A DNA stretch of 64,000 bases from Pseudomonas sp. MAG733B (GTDB taxonomy: Bacteria; Pseudomonadota; Gammaproteobacteria; Pseudomonadales; Pseudomonadaceae), in contig NZ_CP145732.1 of the NCBI RefSeq assembly GCF_036884845.1, positions 3,968,001 through 4,032,000 on the forward strand, in the 5' to 3' direction. A program made the translations under genes and the position numbers. A model generated the notes under the pieces. It had not been told where the DNA came from. It did no database searches and worked only from the letters and a program-made list of their open reading frames with translations. The stretch's first letter is position 1, and each line of letters opens with the position of its first letter. Positions 63,751 to 64,000 of this stretch are shown here, in pieces.

Positions 63751-64000
63751 CCGAACGCATGCAACGGCTGGCGCAGTTTTGCGTCGACACGCGGTTTGAA
63801 GACCTGCCACCGGCGCTGGTCGAGCGAGCCAAACGGCACATCCTCGACACCTTCGGCGCGACACTGGCCGGGGCTGGCAGCGATGTGGCGAAAACCGTGC
63901 GACAGGTGTTCGAAGGCGAAGCGGGCAACAGCCTGGTTTGGGGCACCGATTTGCGGGTCGGCGCGGCGCAGGCCGCCATGCTCAACGGCATCGCCGCCCA
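63747..64000 (+). CDS. MmgE/PrpD family protein, N-terminal part only
   Basis: ATG 63747 overlaps the previous stop (ATGA), and the frame is open to the window edge for about 84 residues. MTERMQRLAQFCVDTRFEDL is followed by VERAKRHILDTFGATLAGAG and AAQAAMLNGIAAH-type sequence, the N-terminal signature of the family. The family includes 2-methylcitrate dehydratase (PrpD), cis-aconitate decarboxylase and iminodisuccinate epimerase. No methylcitrate-cycle gene is nearby. Next to a C-N lyase, an epimerase or hydratase acting on a dicarboxylic amino compound is the most interesting reading. Function stays open because the active site lies outside the window. Confidence 0.82.
   Translation, partial: MTERMQRLAQFCVDTRFEDLPPALVERAKRHILDTFGATLAGAGSDVAKTVRQVFEGEAGNSLVWGTDLRVGAAQAAMLNGIAA

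Noticed and set aside
63747..64000. Calling the truncated MmgE/PrpD gene prpD (2-methylcitrate dehydratase)
   Set aside because: No prpB, prpC or acnD-type gene is nearby and the catalytic part is missing; the family includes epimerases and decarboxylases.

Overview
The window looks like chromosomal DNA from a Pseudomonas of the fluorescens group. It is GC-rich, tightly packed with co-directional operons, and full of REPIN-type palindromes (paired ends of the GTGGGAGC...GCTCCCAC or TGTAGGAGC...GCTCCTACA type). The aru, pqi, fbp and hap-type genes resemble Pseudomonas families. I see no rRNA, tRNA, CRISPR array, replication origin or prophage. Almost everything is uptake and catabolism of small organic molecules.

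1-10863 (minus strand) is an aromatic-degradation locus. An outer-membrane porin and a five-gene Liv-type ABC importer lead into a LysR regulator and the lower hydroquinone pathway: two-subunit hydroquinone 1,2-dioxygenase (hapC, hapD), a semialdehyde dehydrogenase and a maleylacetate reductase cut by the left edge. 11094-12797 is a REPIN cluster interrupted by an IS110-family element. An orphan RHS-core gene with an AT-rich tail follows (12910-13968). 14044-19983 is a peptide-type ABC importer with an NAD(P)H:quinone-oxidoreductase-like gene.

20082-34140 is the arginine transaminase region. aruH, aruI and an aldehyde dehydrogenase turn arginine into 4-guanidinobutyrate. They share an operon with an acyl-CoA synthetase, an acyl-CoA dehydrogenase and an enoyl-CoA hydratase, which suggests a CoA-thioester branch. 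An amino-acid permease and an aruR / periplasmic binding protein / aruS sensor unit lie upstream. 34233-44961 holds amine and polyamine genes: a TetR regulator, a class II aldolase-like protein, an orphan polyamine-type binding protein, an FMN/4Fe-4S/FAD demethylase-like enzyme, XRE-cupin and AraC regulators, a gamma-glutamylpolyamine synthetase-like enzyme, a second polyamine-binding protein and an FAD amine oxidase.

45173-48657 is the pqiAABC envelope lipid-transport operon. 48795-52477 is an FbpABC-type ferric iron importer with a possible Fur site. 52488-54983 holds an orphan tyrosine recombinase and UDP-glucose 6-dehydrogenase. A second, apparently identical IS110 copy sits at 55142-56485. 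56503-64000 is a LysR-controlled cluster: an argininosuccinate-lyase-like C-N lyase, a polar amino-acid ABC importer, two NodB/PuuE-like deacetylases and an MmgE/PrpD protein that runs off the right edge. No described pathway that I know fits this set exactly; the closest precedents are iminodisuccinate and EDDS catabolism.

The two most interesting signals are that last cluster and the IS110 element. The IS carries a structured non-coding 3' region with a ten-base match to the REPIN end into which it has inserted, as expected for a bridge-RNA target guide.
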